Source: Artemia franciscana
Lineage: Eukaryota; Arthropoda; Branchiopoda; Anostraca; Artemiidae
Direction: 5' to 3'
Assembly (NCBI RefSeq): GCF_032884065.1
Contig: NC_088863.1
Coordinates: 42,711,399 to 42,775,398, forward strand
Length of the DNA: 64,000 nucleotides
Each line of letters starts with the position of its first letter. The first letter of the stretch is position 1. This document shows positions 24,331 through 36,965 of the stretch, piece by piece. Under the pieces are notes generated by a model that saw nothing but the letters and a program-made list of their open reading frames with translations, was not told the DNA's origin and made no database searches. The position numbers and the translations under genes were made by a program.

Positions 24331-26480
24331 AAGCAAAAACTCGACTAAATTGAATTATCGCGAAAGTGCCAGGTGCACTCCGCCGCCACACAGCCTATTC
24401 ACAGAAAGGTGATTTTAAAGCAGCACAGGAACTCCACGGCCAGTTATAAAATGTCAGATTTCTCCCAAGAATGACAAATGAGAGTTTGGTATTTCATTAC
24501 TTTTAGCTCATTAATTGCGTTCTTTTTAGTGCTTCCACTATCCCTGAATTTTCGGGGACGTTCCTGACAATCTCACAAAAATGGAGCGGCAATAACGCTT
24601 GGACCTAGGAGCATCAAAGCTTTAAATCCAGCCCTGCTTGAGACACTGGAAAATGTTCTGAAATGAATCTCGAGCTTGGGCGAGGGTGGTTGAATCCTGT
24701 TTGAAGATTGAGTCCTACAATGTTTAAATTTTAGCTTCAGACATATTTCAAATAAAATCAGATGTATGAGTGCTGGTTTAACTGTGCTATAATTCACCCT
24801 AGATCCTTAGTTTGTTGCAGCTCAAACTCCTTTCAGCATTGAATTTGGACAAACCCTGCGTGGATGACTCCGAGTCCTGTGTCATAGTCCTTAAAAGCCC
24901 TGAAAATAGCCCTGAAAAAGAAATGAGGAGAACAGGAGACGATAGACGGCATATAAAACGCCTGAAAGCATTGTCATATAATGGTTTATGTTTTTCTGAT
25001 GTTCTATTTTTAAATTTTAGAACTTCAGGAACGTTCAGCCAAGTTGAACTTTCCTAGAGTAATGGTGCTAGGACTATTTTGAGAAAATATTTTAGTTTTA
25101 CGGATTGTGCTTTAGTGTGAATTCTTTTGTATTCTTTCTTTTTCTTTTTCATTTGTTTTGCTTAGGATGTCCCTTGGATATAGGGTCGAAGTGTTCATTT
25201 AAAGTTACATTCCACTGTCTTGTATAAAATAATTTCCCTATTGTTCTTCTTATTCTCAATGAGGGAAAGGCAGTGTGGTCTTCGTCGCTATTTATGTAGG
25301 ACAGTAGATGACAGCCGATGTTTATAATTGTATGGAGTGGTTTAATATATTTACAAATCTTTAGGCAAATATAGGGCTAAATTCACTCTGAAGAAAAATG
25401 ACGATAAAATTTTAATTCAATAGTAAAACTGTCTCATCCTGTGAAAACATGGGAGGAAAAATTTAGAAGTGCTTATCGTGTTGTGAGGGAGAATTTGAAA
25501 TCTGAATAGCATGCTAAGAGAGCACAAAGATCAGTGACAGACAGTGTATGACAAGAATTTAAAGTAGGGGGGACGTGTACATGAAGATGACAGTAAACAG
25601 CATTGACTTTCCAGATGAAGCAATCGTTTTTAAAGGCTAGAGGATTATTTTCTAAGCAAGCTAGATCTTAACATAAGTTGATAAATCCCTGATTCCACCT
25701 GTGGCAATTGAACAGGTGGTATTTGATATGTTTAAAACAATTATATTTGTACGAACCAAAGCCCTGGACTGAGCACGGTGGAGCAAACGGTCTTATCTGT
25801 CAACCTATCTTTTAATTGCTTTTAGAGACATCCTGTTATGTTTTACTTTTTCAAAAGGTGTGATGTCATTTTTCCCTTCAATGAAATACTTAAGAAACAG
25901 AGTATTTCATACGGCTCCATTATGTGTTAGAAATGGCCGTCACTGCATTTTCGAATTTGAAGTAGCTTCCTTCAAAAAATATTTAGGATTTAATAGCAGT
26001 CAGGATTTGACCAAAATCGAGCTTTGGGTGGGGCTTGGAAAACAAGGGTATAGCTTCCTAAGGTAAGATATGGGCTTTTCTTCAAAAATGACTAGTATCC
26101 ATAGTTCGTCCCTTTAATCTGAAACGTTTCAGATTAAATCTTAATCTCATCGTTGAAAGGGCTGCATTTCAGACACATCAAATTATTTCGATTGCAGTCG
26201 GGTAAATACTGTAAAATATCAACTGAAAAACTTTAATTCTGCCAAAATACCCTATTTTCCCTCGTTTTTCTTTTTTTTTCTCTCTTATAAAGCTTATGGT
26301 ATATAGCTCAGCAGCTTTTAGATTACAGCAGATGATAGGGATGAACAAATTACGAATTTAAACAAGAAGCTTTCAATGATTTTGTAACTGGGCAATATAT
26401 GAGGGTAGCAATATACTTATACAGGGTAGCTGTATAAGTTATTTGATCTTACTCATTTTTAGTTTTGCATTTTTAGCTAA
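24331..26480. other. Non-coding stretch downstream of the host gene
   Basis: Small ORFs only (for example 24812-25057 and 25860-26066 on the plus strand), with no domain, splice sites or family resemblance that I can support. The region lies 3' of the minus-strand membrane-protein gene. Confidence 0.4.
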
Positions 26481-26510
26481 ACTGACCGTTTTTCTTCCTT
26501 CTAAAATTTT

Positions 26511-26516
26511 TTTATT
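26511..26516 (-). promoter_or_regulatory. Candidate polyadenylation signal AATAAA
   Basis: AATAAA on the minus strand 33 bp past the stop codon of the CUB/LDLa gene, in A/T-rich DNA. Plausible 3' end signal, but such hexamers are frequent in AT-rich DNA. Confidence 0.4.
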
Positions 26517-26549
26517 TAATTATTTTGAAGAAAAATAAGCATTCCGACT

Positions 26550-28689
26550 TTAAATGTAGTTTTCTGTAAATAACCGAGGAGAATTCATTTTGAGCGATTG
26601 ATTGTGTCGAGGTCTTCTTTTTCTAGAGAAATGAGCCATACAAAAAATAATTGCAATAAGAACAACCGTAAATGAGCCGACGAGAATATACACAATACGT
26701 CTCTCTAAAGTATTTATGGCGCTATGGATGTTCAGTTCCTTGCAATTGATCTCATCTAGTCCTGTTTTAGGACAGTGAATTTGTCCGTCACACCATAGCA
26801 AAGGGTTGATACAACCATAGAATTCTGGGCAATAGAATTGACATGGATGAACTGAAAAGTTATCTGTCTTAAATTGATAATTGACACTATAATAGCTGAG
26901 CTCAGGCTTTTTCTCTTGGTGACTATAACTTCTCTCTATTCTTATTATATCGACAGTACAAGAGGTACCTCGTATCTCAACGTACATCATTTTATAAAAC
27001 ACATCCTTTTTAACAGTGTCAGAGTATATTTCAACTGTTTCATTTGCATTTTTTTTCGGACAAATAACCGAAATTAGTTCACGAGAAGAATAAATAAACA
27101 CACGATCTTCACTTGGACAGATATCTTCATTATGCATTTCACTACCGGCAATCCTGATATAATTTGAATACCTGAGAGCAATAGGTATGACCATATCTTG
27201 ACTACAGGAGGGAGATTTAATGCCAGAATTACACTCTCGCAAGCTAATTATACCATTACGGCTAAGGGAAGGTAGCATATAATTACGTTTAATGTTATCA
27301 GTATACGAATAAGACATACGAAAGTTAAATTCCCGTGGCCCATTATTTCTCGTCATACCTCTAACTTCGTATCTTAAAACAATATGGCTTGATATGGATT
27401 TGAATAAGAACATTTCAACTGAAGAACAAATGCAATGTCTTCTGAACATAACAAAATTGTCAAATATTTCATAAATATAGAGCGCCGCATAGTTTGGTCT
27501 TTTGAAAACACAAATCCAGCGCCCAGAAACGTCTAAGAAGTTTTCACAACTAAACACATTCGCAGTAAAGTTTTCAAAGAGTAGAGTTAGGATCCTGTCT
27601 TGAGCTGGCTTAAACCTGTAATGGCATGTAAGAGAAGTTTTGCCGCCTGAGCCGTAGAAAAGATAAGCGCTGGGTGAGCCTAATGCTCCATAACTACTCT
27701 CTTTTAGAGTAAAATCACACTGGCCAAATCCATTAACTTTTGAGGAATCGCTAAAGTAAGAGTCAAGCTCCATAAATTCAAGAGTTTTGTTTATAATAAC
27801 TACTTCACTAGATGTATTCAATACAGCATATTTTGAACTGAGGACTTGGTTTGACGTAGTATATTCCATTTTACTACTGATAAACCCATAATGCAGTGTA
27901 TAATAAACACTCGGGTGATTAAAATTATTACCAAGTAATACTTTCAGGGTTGCAGTTGAAGTTGTTGTAATAAAGCTGTTTTCTAAAGCACATAGTCTCA
28001 GAGAGTTCACTACTTCCCTTTTATTTCTACCTTTTTTAACTGATAGCGGTAAAGTACTATAACAGAACTTGGAACTACGCAATTCTCTGCAGTTATTCTG
28101 ATTTGTATTGTTTGTTTCGCTCCACTTATATGAACAATTTTGTAACAATTTACTTGAAATGTGTTCACACAAAGGAGGATGAGCCTCGTTACTAAAGTTG
28201 GCGATGAGACGTGAATCGTCACCCAAACCATCAAGAATCTGGATTACAGCATTACTTCTTTTCTGAGTAGAAAGTTCCCAATTAAACAAAGGCTTAAAGC
28301 GAGAAAAATAGAATAAGATTCTTTCGCCGAGAAATCCTTCAAAAATAAAGGACACTTGAGTAAGATCTCTGGAGTGGAAATCTGGATTTTCTAAAATCCC
28401 AAATTTAGACACGCTACTACTTCTGACACGTACTTTAATGGCATCTTTTTTGTTTGCAGTTTCTGGAATTGAGGTGAGAAAATGACTTTTACGAATTTTC
28501 AGAGGAATTACAAATCCGTTCTGGTATATTCTAGTCGGTAAGGGGCTGTCATACTTTGCGCTGTGATATACTACAACCATATCTTCTACCAAAAATGACG
28601 CTTTCTGTAAGTAGTTACTTTCGCATAACAACATTAAAGTTGAGCTTTCATTGACCGTATCTTTTCTTATTTCCATCCAATCAATGTCC
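26550..28689 (-). CDS. Last exon of a CUB/LDL-receptor class A single-pass membrane protein gene
   Basis: A 2.1-kb open frame without interruption. It contains CUB-like segments, for example around residues 318-435 counted from the first ATG (GSPSAYLFYGSGGKTSLTCH), many cysteines, and one LDLa module at residues 612-645. That module has CDG and HCPKTGLDEINC, matching the CDGxxDCxDGSDExxC pattern with the usual Asp-Glu pair. A hydrophobic helix follows at about 661-681 (IVYILVGSFTVVLIAIIF), then an RKRRPR stop-transfer and a tail of about 25 residues. The exon starts not at the ATG (28676) but at a splice acceptor, CTTTCTTTCTAG, with first base 28689. That adds DIDW in frame and needs two bases from the preceding exon. 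The architecture resembles Drosophila Culd or the Neto proteins; orthology is not proven. It is the only well-preserved long gene in the window. Confidence 0.85.
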
Positions 28690-29588
28690 CTAGAAAGAAA
28701 GACAGCTAGTCACAGAGAAAAATTTAAGCCTAACAATAACCGACAATCTTTTTTGTCAGATAAAATGTTTGTACAGAGCTGAATTGAATCGTATTTCGGA
28801 AAAATTCAAATTTCAGGGGAAAAATAAATATTTATTAACCTCCCCCTCCCCTTCCAGAAATGGTTTTCCAGGCTTTTTCATCAAAAAAAAATATTATTCA
28901 GTCGTCAAGTTTTTCCACCCATGATATTTTTTTAATTGAATGTAATTTGACCCAAGAATTGTAAATAAATACAGGTTCTTGATTAAAAACGATCATAAAT
29001 GATGGAGTTTTGATGAAAATACTTCTGGTTATCCTGGGTTTTGTTGACAAACAGATGTATTCTCAGTTCTCACGTTGAAAAACGAGCTTAAATCCATTAA
29101 CTGTAGGTGCAATTGGAGAGCAAATAAAATAGTTCTTTCTAGATTTATTTATTAATTTAGAGCATTAAGTTGAGAGCATCAGCTGTACCAATTGTAAGAA
29201 TAACGGTAGAAACTGTAAATGCAAGGTAATTTCAGATGCGCCCAAAATATCCCTCAAGAAGTTGTCGTTTATTGGGTGTGTTAATCAATTCAAAACTCTG
29301 AAAAAACTCATTTAGTTGAGGTACCTGATGTACAAGCGTCAGTATAGTCAAGTCTCATGGTAAACAACAAAAAATCTAAGATATATTGTAATTTTATAAT
29401 CATACAACATACCAAACTTTAAATAATGAGAAATAAAAAAGCCTGTATCAACATTAATTTTTTCCAAACATTATGTACTATTGCTATATCTTGTGTTATC
29501 GCCATCATACAATTAGGAAAGCTCCTGCTCGAAGCTATGTGGCCTAACTGTATGTCTAAAATCTTCACTCTCATTAATTAATCAGAGC

Positions 29589-30312
29589 CAGGCACGTACG
29601 CAGGAATTATCTTCGGGGGGGGGGGGGGGGCAAAAACATTCGAAACAGCAGATATAAAGTAGCACTTTTTTATTTAGTAACTAAATAAATACAAAAAGAA
29701 CTCGTGTCGGAAAATACAGATTACCTTTAATCTGTAGTATTGTAGCGGATGGAGGAAGGAGACTGAAGCCTCAAAAGTATGTTTTAGGCTCAGGTTATGT
29801 TCATAGCGATTTAGAACCAGTGATTAATCTATTATATCTCACTGAAAGGGAAATCTTAGGGGTTAATATTGCAGTATGGGTGCTGTGGGGGGTAGCTCTT
29901 ATATTGCGAAAACGTCGATTTTAATGAAAAATGATAGTTTCCAAAATTGATCCATTAAAAGCTGTAATTTATCCTGAAAAGGGGAGGATAAACGCCCTAA
30001 CATCAAGGATAGTTCTATTTTGCCGTGAAAAGCAAACTCTCTTTACAAAAAAAGTACAATCACTAATTACTTCAAAGAGGGTAAAAATTTAGACAGAAAA
30101 TGGGTTAATAATTGGGCATTGACTTGACCAGATAACTCTATGCTTTAAAATCCCAAAAAAAGGCTTCACACATGTATCTAGATTCTTAATAAATGTCCTG
30201 CTTTTGCCAGAAATCCCAAGAAACCATGGGGGAATTAAACATTTCACAAAATTTCGGGGGAGGAGAGGGACCGGGCCCGAAGGCCTTCCCCCCCCACCTG
30301 CGTACGTGCCAG
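29589..30312. mobile_element. Non-autonomous DNA transposon (hAT-like MITE), 724 bp
   Basis: Terminal inverted repeats CAGGCACGTACGCAGG at the left and, reversed, CTGGCACGTACGCAGG at the right match at 15 of 16 positions. The element is flanked on both sides by the identical octamer ATCAGAGC (29581-29588 and 30313-30320). An 8-bp target duplication is characteristic of hAT elements, and the termini begin with C-A/T-G. Just inside each end is a homopolymer run (16 G at left, 9 C at right). No transposase ORF is present, so mobilisation would need an outside enzyme. Confidence 0.8.
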
Positions 30313-30942
30313 ATCAGAGCATAAAGATTATACTTAGAAATTGAATAATTTTGTACGTGATACATTACTGGTAATCTGCTATTCCAATGTTCAGTTATGA
30401 CTCCTATAGAAAAAATTCTACTTACAGTACCTATGTGATTTATGTGAAATATGGTGAAATTGAAATTTACCAAAAATATAACTCTAAACAAAATACGCTG
30501 ATCGCTGATAATGTATAATACGTATAAATGTTAATCAAAATTTTCAAACGGCGAAAAACTTTCCCTAGTCCAAACTATAGTTTTTTATACAAATTACTTT
30601 TAACCATGTGCAGCGCGTCAAAAAGATTCAAGACTCAGACTTTGGTAGAACTAGATATCTCACAAGTATGTCAAATATAAACAGAAAATTGGTGAATACA
30701 CTCACTGAAGAACGAAACTTCTTTTTAGTCTGGAAATTACTACATGTACTACATGTAAATCAATTCTTCCTGTCTGACTTCTGGTGAAAATTATGAGAAG
30801 AAAAAAAACCTTATATTGCCATGACGTGGTAACATAAGAAAGTATTTCAGGAAAATTGGTAACGGTCCTCAATTACCATTCTTGTGAAAAAAAAACTTTA
30901 AGAGATTAAGAAGTACCAGCAGACTCTTCATTCTATGCTATT

Positions 30943-31242
30943 TATTAAATAAAAAAAAACAAGTTTTTTTAAATGAAAGTAAGGAGCGACATTAAAACTT
31001 AAAACGAACAGAAATTACTCCGTATATGAAAGGGGCTTTTCCTCCTCGACACCCCGCTCCTTACGCTAAAGTTTTTTATTGCTTTAAAAAGTAGAGCTAC
31101 GAGAAAGAATCAAACTTTAGCGCAAGGAGCGGGGTGTCGAGGAGGAAAAGCCCCTTTCATATACGGAGTAATTTCTGTTCGTTTTAAGTTTTAATGTCGC
31201 TCCTTACTTTCATTTAAAAAAACTTGTTTTTTTTTATTTAAT
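30943..31242. repeat. Foldback element, near-perfect palindromic copy (V2 type)
   Basis: Arms of about 130 bp begin ATTAAATAAAAAAAAACAAG and include GTAAGGAGCGACATTAAAAC. They surround a centre of roughly 35 bp (TTGCTTTAAAAAGTAGAGC). Within a 58-bp stretch compared in detail, the arms differ at one position. No ORF. The same family occurs at 21135, 32845, 58167 and 62632. Confidence 0.9.
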
Positions 31243-32705
31243 TTCTGAAAGTTTTTGAATTAATACATGTCTGATTTTGGCTCTCCGTACATAAATTATT
31301 AAAATGAAATTTGCATATTAATTATTTTTTTGGCTAAATGGCTTTCTCTTAGTTTTGATCAGACGATTTTGAGAAATAAGGGGTGGGGAAGGAGGTGTTA
31401 GTTGCCCTCCAATTTTTCGGTTACTTAAAAAGGCAACTAGATCTTTTATTTTTAACGAACGTTTTTATTAGTAAAAAAAAATACGTAACTTAAGAATTAA
31501 CTTACGTAACAAACTTTTATATTCTTATATTTTTGATTATATATATGAGGGGGTTGGTCCCCTCGTTAATACCTCGCTCTTCACACTAAATCTTGTTTTA
31601 TCCTAATTCTTTAAGAATGACCCCTGAATCAGAAAGACCGTAGAATAAATAGTTGAAATTATTTAAAAAAATTTTTGCATAAAGAGTGAAGTGTTTATCT
31701 CCTCCTAAATACCTCGCTCTTTATGCTAAAGTATTTTTAGAACCCCTCATATGCGTAATAATCTATGTTCCTTTTTAAGTTTTAATGCTTCTCCTTACTT
31801 TCAATTGAAAAAACTTTTTCATGTTTATATTTTCATTTTTTTTTTTTATAGTAATGCTAGAAAGTCCTGCGCCCTTTTCATTGAATTTCTCTTCCCCCAT
31901 GAAATATTCCTCCAAGGAAAGATCCTCCAATATACCCCCCTCCCCTGAACCCCACACCCAAACCAAAAAAATCCCCCTGATAACGTCGGTACACTTCCCA
32001 GTAACCATTACTGTATGTAAACATTGGTCAAAGTTTGTAACTTGCAGCCCCTCCCCCAGGGACTGTGGGGGGTAAGTCATCCCCAAAGACATAGTTATTA
32101 TGGTTTTCGACTATGCGGAACAAAATGGCTATCTCAAAATTTTGATACGTTGAATTTGGGAAAAAATTGAGCGTGGGAGGGGGCCTAGGTGCCCTCCAAT
32201 TTTTTTGGTCACTTAAAAAGGGCACTAGAACTTTTCATTTCCGTTAGAATGAGCCCTCTTGCAACACTCTAGGACCACTTGGTCGATACGATGACCCCTG
32301 GGAAAAAAAAAAAAAAAAAAAAAAAATAAATAAATAAACACGTACCCGTGATTTGTCTTCTGGCAAAAAATACGAAATTCCACATTTTTGTAGATTGGAC
32401 CTTGAAATTTTTGCTTTAGGGTTCTCTGATACGCTGAATGCGATGGTGTAATTTTCGTTAAGATCCTATGACTTTTAGGGGGTGTTACCCCCTATTTTCC
32501 AAAATAAGGCAAATTTTCTCAGGCTCGTAACTTTTGATGACAAAGACTAAATTTGATGAAACTTATATATTTGAAATCAGCATAAAATTCCGATTCTTTT
32601 GATATATCTTTTAGCATCGAAATTCCGTTTTTTAGAGTTTCGTTTACTATTGAGCCGGGTCGCTCCTTACTACAGTTCGTTACCACAAACTGTTTGACAA
32701 GTACC
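31243..32705 (-). repeat. Composite repeat copy 1 (modules Y, V1, X), minus orientation
   Basis: Read on the minus strand from 32705, module X begins GTTTGTGGTAACGAACTGTA. Foldback-like V1 occupies about 31540-31800 and module Y about 31243-31540. Together with the V2 foldback at 30943-31242 this is the same order as at 56735-58470 and 61240-62985. It holds an A run at 32305-32326. Small ORFs shared by the copies follow from DNA similarity and are not considered genes. Confidence 0.8.
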
Positions 32706-32844
32706 ATGGTTGCTTTTCTGAAAGTGTAGCCCATACCCCTGAGGGTCCCACAAAATGCCTTAATAATATGTTCTTCTGCTTATGATTGTCGTCATGCGTC
32801 ACTGATGATTTATTGAAACGAGTTTTCGTGGTTTCTTTACTTCA

Positions 32845-33127
32845 TTAAATAAAAAAAAAAACAAGTTCATTTTAAACTGAAAATAAGGAGCGACATTAAA
32901 ACTTAAAACAGACAGAAATTATTGCGTATATGAAAGCAACTGTCCTCTCCTCAACGCCCCGCTTTTTAAACTAAAGTTTTTTTATTGGTTTAAAAAATAG
33001 AGTTGTGAGAAATAGTCAAACTTTAACGTAAAGAGCGGGATGTTGAAGAACGGAATAATTTCTGTTCGTTTTAAGTTTTAATGCCGCTTCCTACTTTTAG
33101 TTAAAAACAAAACTTATTTTATTTAAT
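32845..33127. repeat. Foldback element, V2 type, diverged
   Basis: Left arm ATTAAATAAAAAAAAAAACA with AAGGAGCGACATTAAAACTT; right arm ends TTATTTTATTTAAT. The right arm lacks part of the sequence found in the left (the stretch matching GTATATGAAAGCAACTGTCC is reduced), so it is a damaged copy. Confidence 0.75.
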
Positions 33128-33424
33128 ATCTTAACGTTTTGAATTAATACAGGTTTTGATTTTGGCTCACCGTACATGAAAAATTAAAGCGAAATTTGCA
33201 TATTAAGTTTACTTTTTTTTTTACTAAATGGCTTTCTCAGAATTCTGATCGAAAGATTTGAAGAAAAAAGGGCGGAAGAGGGGGCCTAGCTGCCCTCCAA
33301 TTTTTCGGTTGCTTAACAGCTCATTCGATTGGAAATTAAAAGGGCCAGTGCCCTTTTTAAGAGTCAAAAGTGATCGGAGGGCAAAACCCCCCTCCCACTC
33401 CTCCCCAAACACATTCAATCAAAA
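33128..33424 (-). repeat. Module Y copy followed by one unit of the 267-bp satellite family
   Basis: Module Y (reverse) is recognisable to about 33310. Then GAAATTAAAAGGGCCAGTGC and GTCAAAAGTGATCGGAGGGC match the satellite units of 50.6-53.1 kb. This links the foldback-associated modules with the satellite. Confidence 0.6.
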
Positions 33425-34480
33425 TTTTGAAGGAAAAAAACTAAAAAAGAGTAAAAAACTAAAAAACTAAAAAGAAAAAAACTAAATAAAGAAAAAACTA
33501 AAAAAGAAAAAACAAAAAAGAAAAAACTAAAGAAAAAAGAAAAACAATAAAAAATAAAAAAAAAAAAAAAAACTAAAAAAGAAAAAAATTGAAACAGAAA
33601 AAAATAAAAACTAAAAAAGGAGAAAAAACAAAAAATAAAGAAGAAAAAGAAAACTAAAAAAAAACTAAAAAACTAAAAAAACTAAAAAAAACTAAAAAAA
33701 CTAAAAAAAATAAAAAAGAAGAAAAACTAAAAAAACTAAAAACTAAAAAACTAAAAAAAACTAAAAAAAATAAAAAAGAAGAAAAAAAGAAAAAACTAAA
33801 AAAGAAAAGAACTAAAATAGAAAAAAAACTAAAAAAAGAAAAACTAAAAAGATTTAAAAAAGAAAAATAAAAAATTAAAAAAGGAAAAATAGAAAAAACT
33901 AAAAAAGAAAAAAAACTAAAAAAAAGATAAACTAAAAAAGATAAAAAACTAAAAAATAAAACAATAAAAATAAGAAACTAAAAATAAAAAAAATTAAAAG
34001 AAAAAAGAAAAAAGACAAAAACAAAAAAAGAAAATAAAAAGAAAAAACTAAAACAAGAAAAAACTAAAAAAGAAAAAAATTAAAAAAGAAAAACTAAAAA
34101 AGAAAAAAACAAAAAAAATACAAAACTAAAAAAAGAATAACTAAAAAAATGAAAAAAGTAAAATAATAAAAACTAAAAAAAAAGAAAAAAAAAAAAAAGA
34201 AAAAAGAAAAAGCTAAAAAAGAAAAAAATTCAAAAAATAAAAATAAAAACAGAAAAGACTGACAAAAATAAAAAAGGAAAAAAATAAATATAAGAAAAAA
34301 CTAAGACTCAATGGAAATCATTAGCCATTGAAAAGAGGCTTCAGTTCTTTTACATTTTCTCTATCACTCTATAAAATCAAAAAAAAACTAAAAAGAAACT
34401 AAAAAAGAGAAAAAGAAAACAATAAAAAAAAGAAATAAAAAATTCAAAAAATAAAAATAAAGAAAAAATAGAAAATAAAA
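33425..34480. repeat. A-rich low-complexity tract built from AAAAAACTAAAAAAG words
   Basis: About 1.05 kb in which the plus strand is overwhelmingly A with isolated C, G and T in the pattern CTAAAAA and AGAAAAA. There is only one short normal stretch, near 34308-34375. Shorter tracts of the same kind are at 35395-35745 and 35905-36035 and, reversed, at 17140-17195. These are microsatellite-like expansions associated with the Helitron derivatives. Confidence 0.9.
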
Positions 34481-34597
34481 AAATTAAATCTGTATATGAC
34501 GTCATATTCAAAATGACTTCATTGCAATATAAGGAAGCTTTAATTTTAATATATGATGTTATATTCAATATGACGTCTTATTCAATATGACGTCTTA

Positions 34598-35304
<707 letters not shown>

Positions 35305-36462
35305 TCTATATATATAAAAATAAGTTGTCTGTGGATGGATGGATGGATGGGTCAGGTGACGTCACCTGAAAAAACTGGATCAGGTGACGTCAAAACTGAA
35401 AAAACTAAAAAAAGGCAAAAACTACAAAAAAAACTAAAAACTAATAAAAAAAATAAAAAAGCTAAAAAACTAAAAAAACTATAAAGGTAAAAACCAATAA
35501 AAAACTAAAAAAAAACTGAAAAAACTAAAAAAAGGCAAAAACTACAAAAAAAAAAAACTAAAAACTAATAAAAAAAGTAAAAAAGCTAAAAAACTAAAAA
35601 AACTAAAAAAACTAAAAAAGGTAAAAAACTAAAAAAAATAAAAAATAAAAAAAAACTAAAAAAAAAGGAAAAAACCGAAAAATAAGCTAAAATAAAGGTA
35701 AAAACCAATAAAAAACTAAAAAGAAAAAAAGGAAAAAACTAATAAATGACGACACTCAAAGAGAAAGCGACCAGGACAAAAGGAATGTTCGATTAGCAAT
35801 CAACAAAGCACCGGGACACAGGGAATATAAATGACGACCGGGACACAGGGACACAACTACAACGGGGACACCGGGGGAAACAGGGGGATATAAATGACGA
35901 CCGGGACAAAAAAACTAAAAAGAAAAAAAAACTAAAAACTAATAAAAAAACTAAAAAATCTAAAAATCTAAATAAGCTAAAAAAGAAAAAAAAAGGAAAA
36001 AATGAAGGAGAAAAACAAAACTAAAAAACGAATGTATATACAGACCGGGACACCGGGATACAAATGACGACCGGGACACAGGGAATATAAATGACGACCG
36101 GGACACAGGGACACAACTACAACGGGGACACCGGGGGAAACAGGGGGATGTAAATGACGACCGGGACACCGGGACAGGGAATGGTCGATTAGCAATCACC
36201 ATCAACAAAGCTCAAGGGCAATCATTAGAATCATGAGGTATAGATCTGAATACAGATTGTTTTCCCATGGACCATTATATGTTGCATGTTCAAGAGTCGG
36301 TAAACCTGACAATCTATTTATATGCAAAGACAATGGGACAGTTAAAACCATATATATATATCTATCTATATTCACAGGTGGGACATAGGGACACAACTAC
36401 AATGGCGCGTAACTATTATGGCGCGTAACGACTTACGCGCGCGGGGGGGCTTGGGGGACCGT
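35305..36462 (+). mobile_element. Non-autonomous Helitron derivative, 3' end truncated
   Basis: The 5' end TCTATATATATAAAAATAAG at 35305 is followed by GGATGGATGGATGG and a CAGGTGACGTCACCTG palindrome (35354-35369). Then come A-rich tracts, two minisatellite blocks (35747-35900, 36035-36180) and the helicase tail (36185-36345). The subterminal sequence ACTACAATGGCGCGTAACTA (36390-36462) normally leads to a hairpin and CTAG. Here it stops in the G run and fuses to an inverted helicase tail at about 36463. Confidence 0.65.
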
Positions 36463-36660
36463 CTCTGAAACATGCAACATATAATTGTACATGGGAAAAC
36501 AATCCGTATTCAGATATATACATCATGATTCTAATGATTGCCCTTGAGCTTTGTTGATGATGATTGCTAATCGACCATTCCCTGTGTCGCCGTCGTCATT
36601 TATATATCCCCCTGTGCCCCCCGACGTCCCCGTTTGTTTTGTGTCCCTGTGTCCATAGGG
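36463..36660 (-). pseudogene. Inverted Helitron helicase tail plus minisatellite
   Basis: Reverse complement of the helicase C-terminal segment (36470-36575, [10 protein letters not shown]) followed by GGGACAC units (36583-36660). It is opposite in orientation to the elements on both sides, so at least one inversion or opposite-strand insertion happened here. Confidence 0.6.
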
Positions 36661-36661
36661 A

Positions 36662-36809
36662 CATAGTGGGACATAGGGACACAACTACAATGGCGCGTAA
36701 CTATTATGGCGCGTAACGACTTACGCGCGCGGGGGGGCTTGGGGGGGGGCGCGAAGCGCCCCCACCAACTAGGTGTTGGGGTGGCGCGAAGCGCCACCCC
36801 AACAGCTAG
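36662..36809 (+). mobile_element. Helitron 3' terminus with two successive hairpin-CTAG ends
   Basis: Subterminal GCGCGTAACGACTTACGCGC (itself an 8-bp inverted repeat) leads to hairpin 1, GGGGGCGC-GAA-GCGCCCCC (36745-36763), followed by ACCAACTAG. Immediately after lies hairpin 2, TGTTGGGGTGGCGC-GAA-GCGCCACCCCAACA (36774-36804, a perfect 14-bp stem), then GCTAG (36805-36809) and T. GC hairpin plus CTRR followed by T is the defining Helitron 3' end. Confidence 0.85.
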
Positions 36810-36837
36810 TATATATATATATATATATGTATATATT

Positions 36838-36957
36838 TCTATATTCACAAGTGGGACACAGGGACACAACTACAATGGCGCTTAACTAATACGGCTCATA
36901 ACGACTTACTCACGCGTGGGGCTTGGGGAGGGCGCGAAGTGCCACACCACTAGCTAG
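36838..36957 (+). mobile_element. Degenerate Helitron 3' terminus
   Basis: Starts CTATATTCACAAGTGGGACA as the previous terminus does, has ACTACAATGGCGCTTAACTA, a weakened hairpin GGCGCGAAGTGCC, and ends CACTAGCTAGT. It shows mutations in both hairpin arms. Confidence 0.6.
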
Positions 36958-36965
36958 TTCAATAT

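Noticed and set aside
24812-25057. Host gene candidates on the plus strand (24812-25057, 25860-26066, 45250-45564)
   Set aside because: Short, no domains, no splice context.
28010-28234. Second minus-strand ORF inside the 708-residue frame
   Set aside because: Shadow of the real coding frame.
26550-28676. Intronless gene starting at the ATG at 28676
   Set aside because: There is no signal peptide at that ATG although the protein is an ectodomain with LDLa and a transmembrane helix. A consensus acceptor and open codons lie directly upstream.
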